In this document: in pieces, positions 7,316 to 8,120 of the stretch
Layout: each line of letters opens with the position of its first letter
Numbering within the stretch: the stretch's first letter is position 1
Assembly (NCBI GenBank): GCA_017437205.1
Contig: JAFSBP010000055.1
Location: 1 to 8,120 of the forward strand
DNA: 8,120 nucleotides
DNA from: Lachnospiraceae bacterium
Lineage (GTDB): Bacteria; Bacillota; Clostridia; Lachnospirales; Lachnospiraceae
Direction: 5' to 3'
Made by a program: the position numbers and the translations under genes
The notes under the pieces: generated by a model
What the model saw: the letters and a program-made list of their open reading frames with translations, nothing else
What the model was told of the DNA's origin: nothing
The model's database searches: none

Positions 7316-8120
7316 ATGAAAAGACGTATTGCAGCACTTATTTTTGCTGTATTGATGGTGGCGGCTACATTGGCAGGCTGCTCAAAGAAGGTGGATGTAT
7401 CTAAGTACGGAACCACAGAGGTGATCAAGATCGGTGGTCAGAGCGTGTATATGGACGAGTTGAACTACTATGTGAGAACCAACCAGTATGAGGACGAGAA
7501 AAACGATATCCTGAACAGCAGTGGCGTAAAAACCTGGGATCAGGAGATCAACTATTACAACATCATCATCTATACCCTGAAAGAAGATCTGCTCTTTGAG
7601 AGTGTGGCAGAGCTTCGTCAGGTGTACGTGCTGTGTGAGCAGGCAGCAAAGAAAAATATTACCTTGACTGCAGATGAGCAGGCGAAGGTTGAGGCGGCAG
7701 CGAAGGCATTTTTGGCAGGCGATGAGAAGCTGGTTTCCTACGTAAACCTGACAGAGGCACGATTGGTGGAGATCCTTACCCGCAACGCACTGGCGAACAA
7801 GATGTATCAGGAAGTGATTAAGGATGTAGATACCGAGGTGACGAAGGAAGAGGCGCTGAAGTATGATGTATCCTATATCTATATTACTTCAGATAAGCTT
7901 TCCAAGATCACTACCTTGGGAAAAGATGAGACCCCCGAGACCGTGGCAAAGAAGATCGCTGGGCGTGTAAACGGAGGCGAGAAACTGGCAGATGTACTGA
8001 AGGATTATAAGGAAGGCGAGAATGGCCTGACTTCCTCCGCAGTTACCATGGCAGACGGAGAGAACGGAACAACCTACGGAAAGACCGCGGAGAAACTGAA
8101 GGTCGGCGAGGCCGGTTACA
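7316..8120 (+). CDS. Lipoprotein, PrsA/SurA-like foldase (3' end outside window)
   Basis: A partial gene; 268 codons are visible and the frame is open to the window edge. GGAGG at 7303-7307 lies 8 bases before the ATG. The N-terminus is a lipoprotein signal: MKRR, a hydrophobic core (5-18) and the lipobox LAGC (19-22), so Cys22 should be lipidated and the protein anchored outside the membrane. Then come a short VIKIGGQSVYMDELNYY segment (36-52) typical of the start of SurA/PrsA N-terminal domains, and a helical, charged region to about 180. From about 183 the pattern (YDVSYIYIT, then ETVAKKIAGRVNGGEKLADVLKDYKEG) resembles the start of a parvulin peptidyl-prolyl isomerase domain, but the usual His of the first strand is Tyr187. 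It may therefore be a chaperone with little isomerase activity. A PrsA-like foldase is the best guess; a general SurA N-terminal-domain lipoprotein is the alternative. Confidence 0.75.
   Translation, partial: MKRRIAALIFAVLMVAATLAGCSKKVDVSKYGTTEVIKIGGQSVYMDELNYYVRTNQYEDEKNDILNSSGVKTWDQEINYYNIIIYTLKEDLLFESVAELRQVYVLCEQAAKKNITLTADEQAKVEAAAKAFLAGDEKLVSYVNLTEARLVEILTRNALANKMYQEVIKDVDTEVTKEEALKYDVSYIYITSDKLSKITTLGKDETPETVAKKIAGRVNGGEKLADVLKDYKEGENGLTSSAVTMADGENGTTYGKTAEKLKVGEAGY

Overview
The window reads as chromosomal core sequence from a low-to-mid GC, endospore-lineage Firmicute, most likely a Clostridia member near Lachnospiraceae. Three things point there: a glgC-glgD pair (a separate GlgD subunit is a Firmicutes trait), spoVG followed by pth and mfd (a gene neighbourhood shared with Bacillus and Clostridium), and strong GGAGG-type ribosome binding sites with sigma-A-type promoters. 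Family placement is inference. All genes lie on the + strand. I see no mobile element, tRNA, rRNA or CRISPR array.

Layout. Bases 1-214 are an AT-rich leader ending in a clear extended -10 promoter. glgC (215-1483) and glgD (1483-2604) follow, overlapping by one base, and encode the two subunits of ADP-glucose pyrophosphorylase, which commits glucose-1-phosphate to glycogen. spoVG (2651-2944) comes 46 bases later with no convincing promoter of its own, so it is probably co-transcribed with glgCD. A hairpin (2954-2982) closes this unit. A second promoter (2996-3024) drives pth (3102-3683) and mfd (3685-7209), separated by one base: peptidyl-tRNA hydrolase, which rescues peptidyl-tRNA from aborted translation, and the transcription-repair coupling factor, which removes stalled RNA polymerase. 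A long AT-rich palindrome (7218-7243) and a third promoter (7247-7275) precede a lipoprotein gene (7316 to beyond the window end) resembling PrsA/SurA-type extracytoplasmic foldases.

The coding content is ordinary and well conserved, and I find no evidence of a wholly new system. The points that merit a second look are regulatory or comparative. The pth leader can form two mutually exclusive hairpins, one of which hides the ribosome binding site. A near-perfect palindrome sits just upstream of the lipoprotein promoter. GlgD has lost several active-site residues. The lipoprotein's parvulin-like segment has Tyr where the conserved His is expected. The glycogen pair sits next to spoVG, where Bacillus has glmU.
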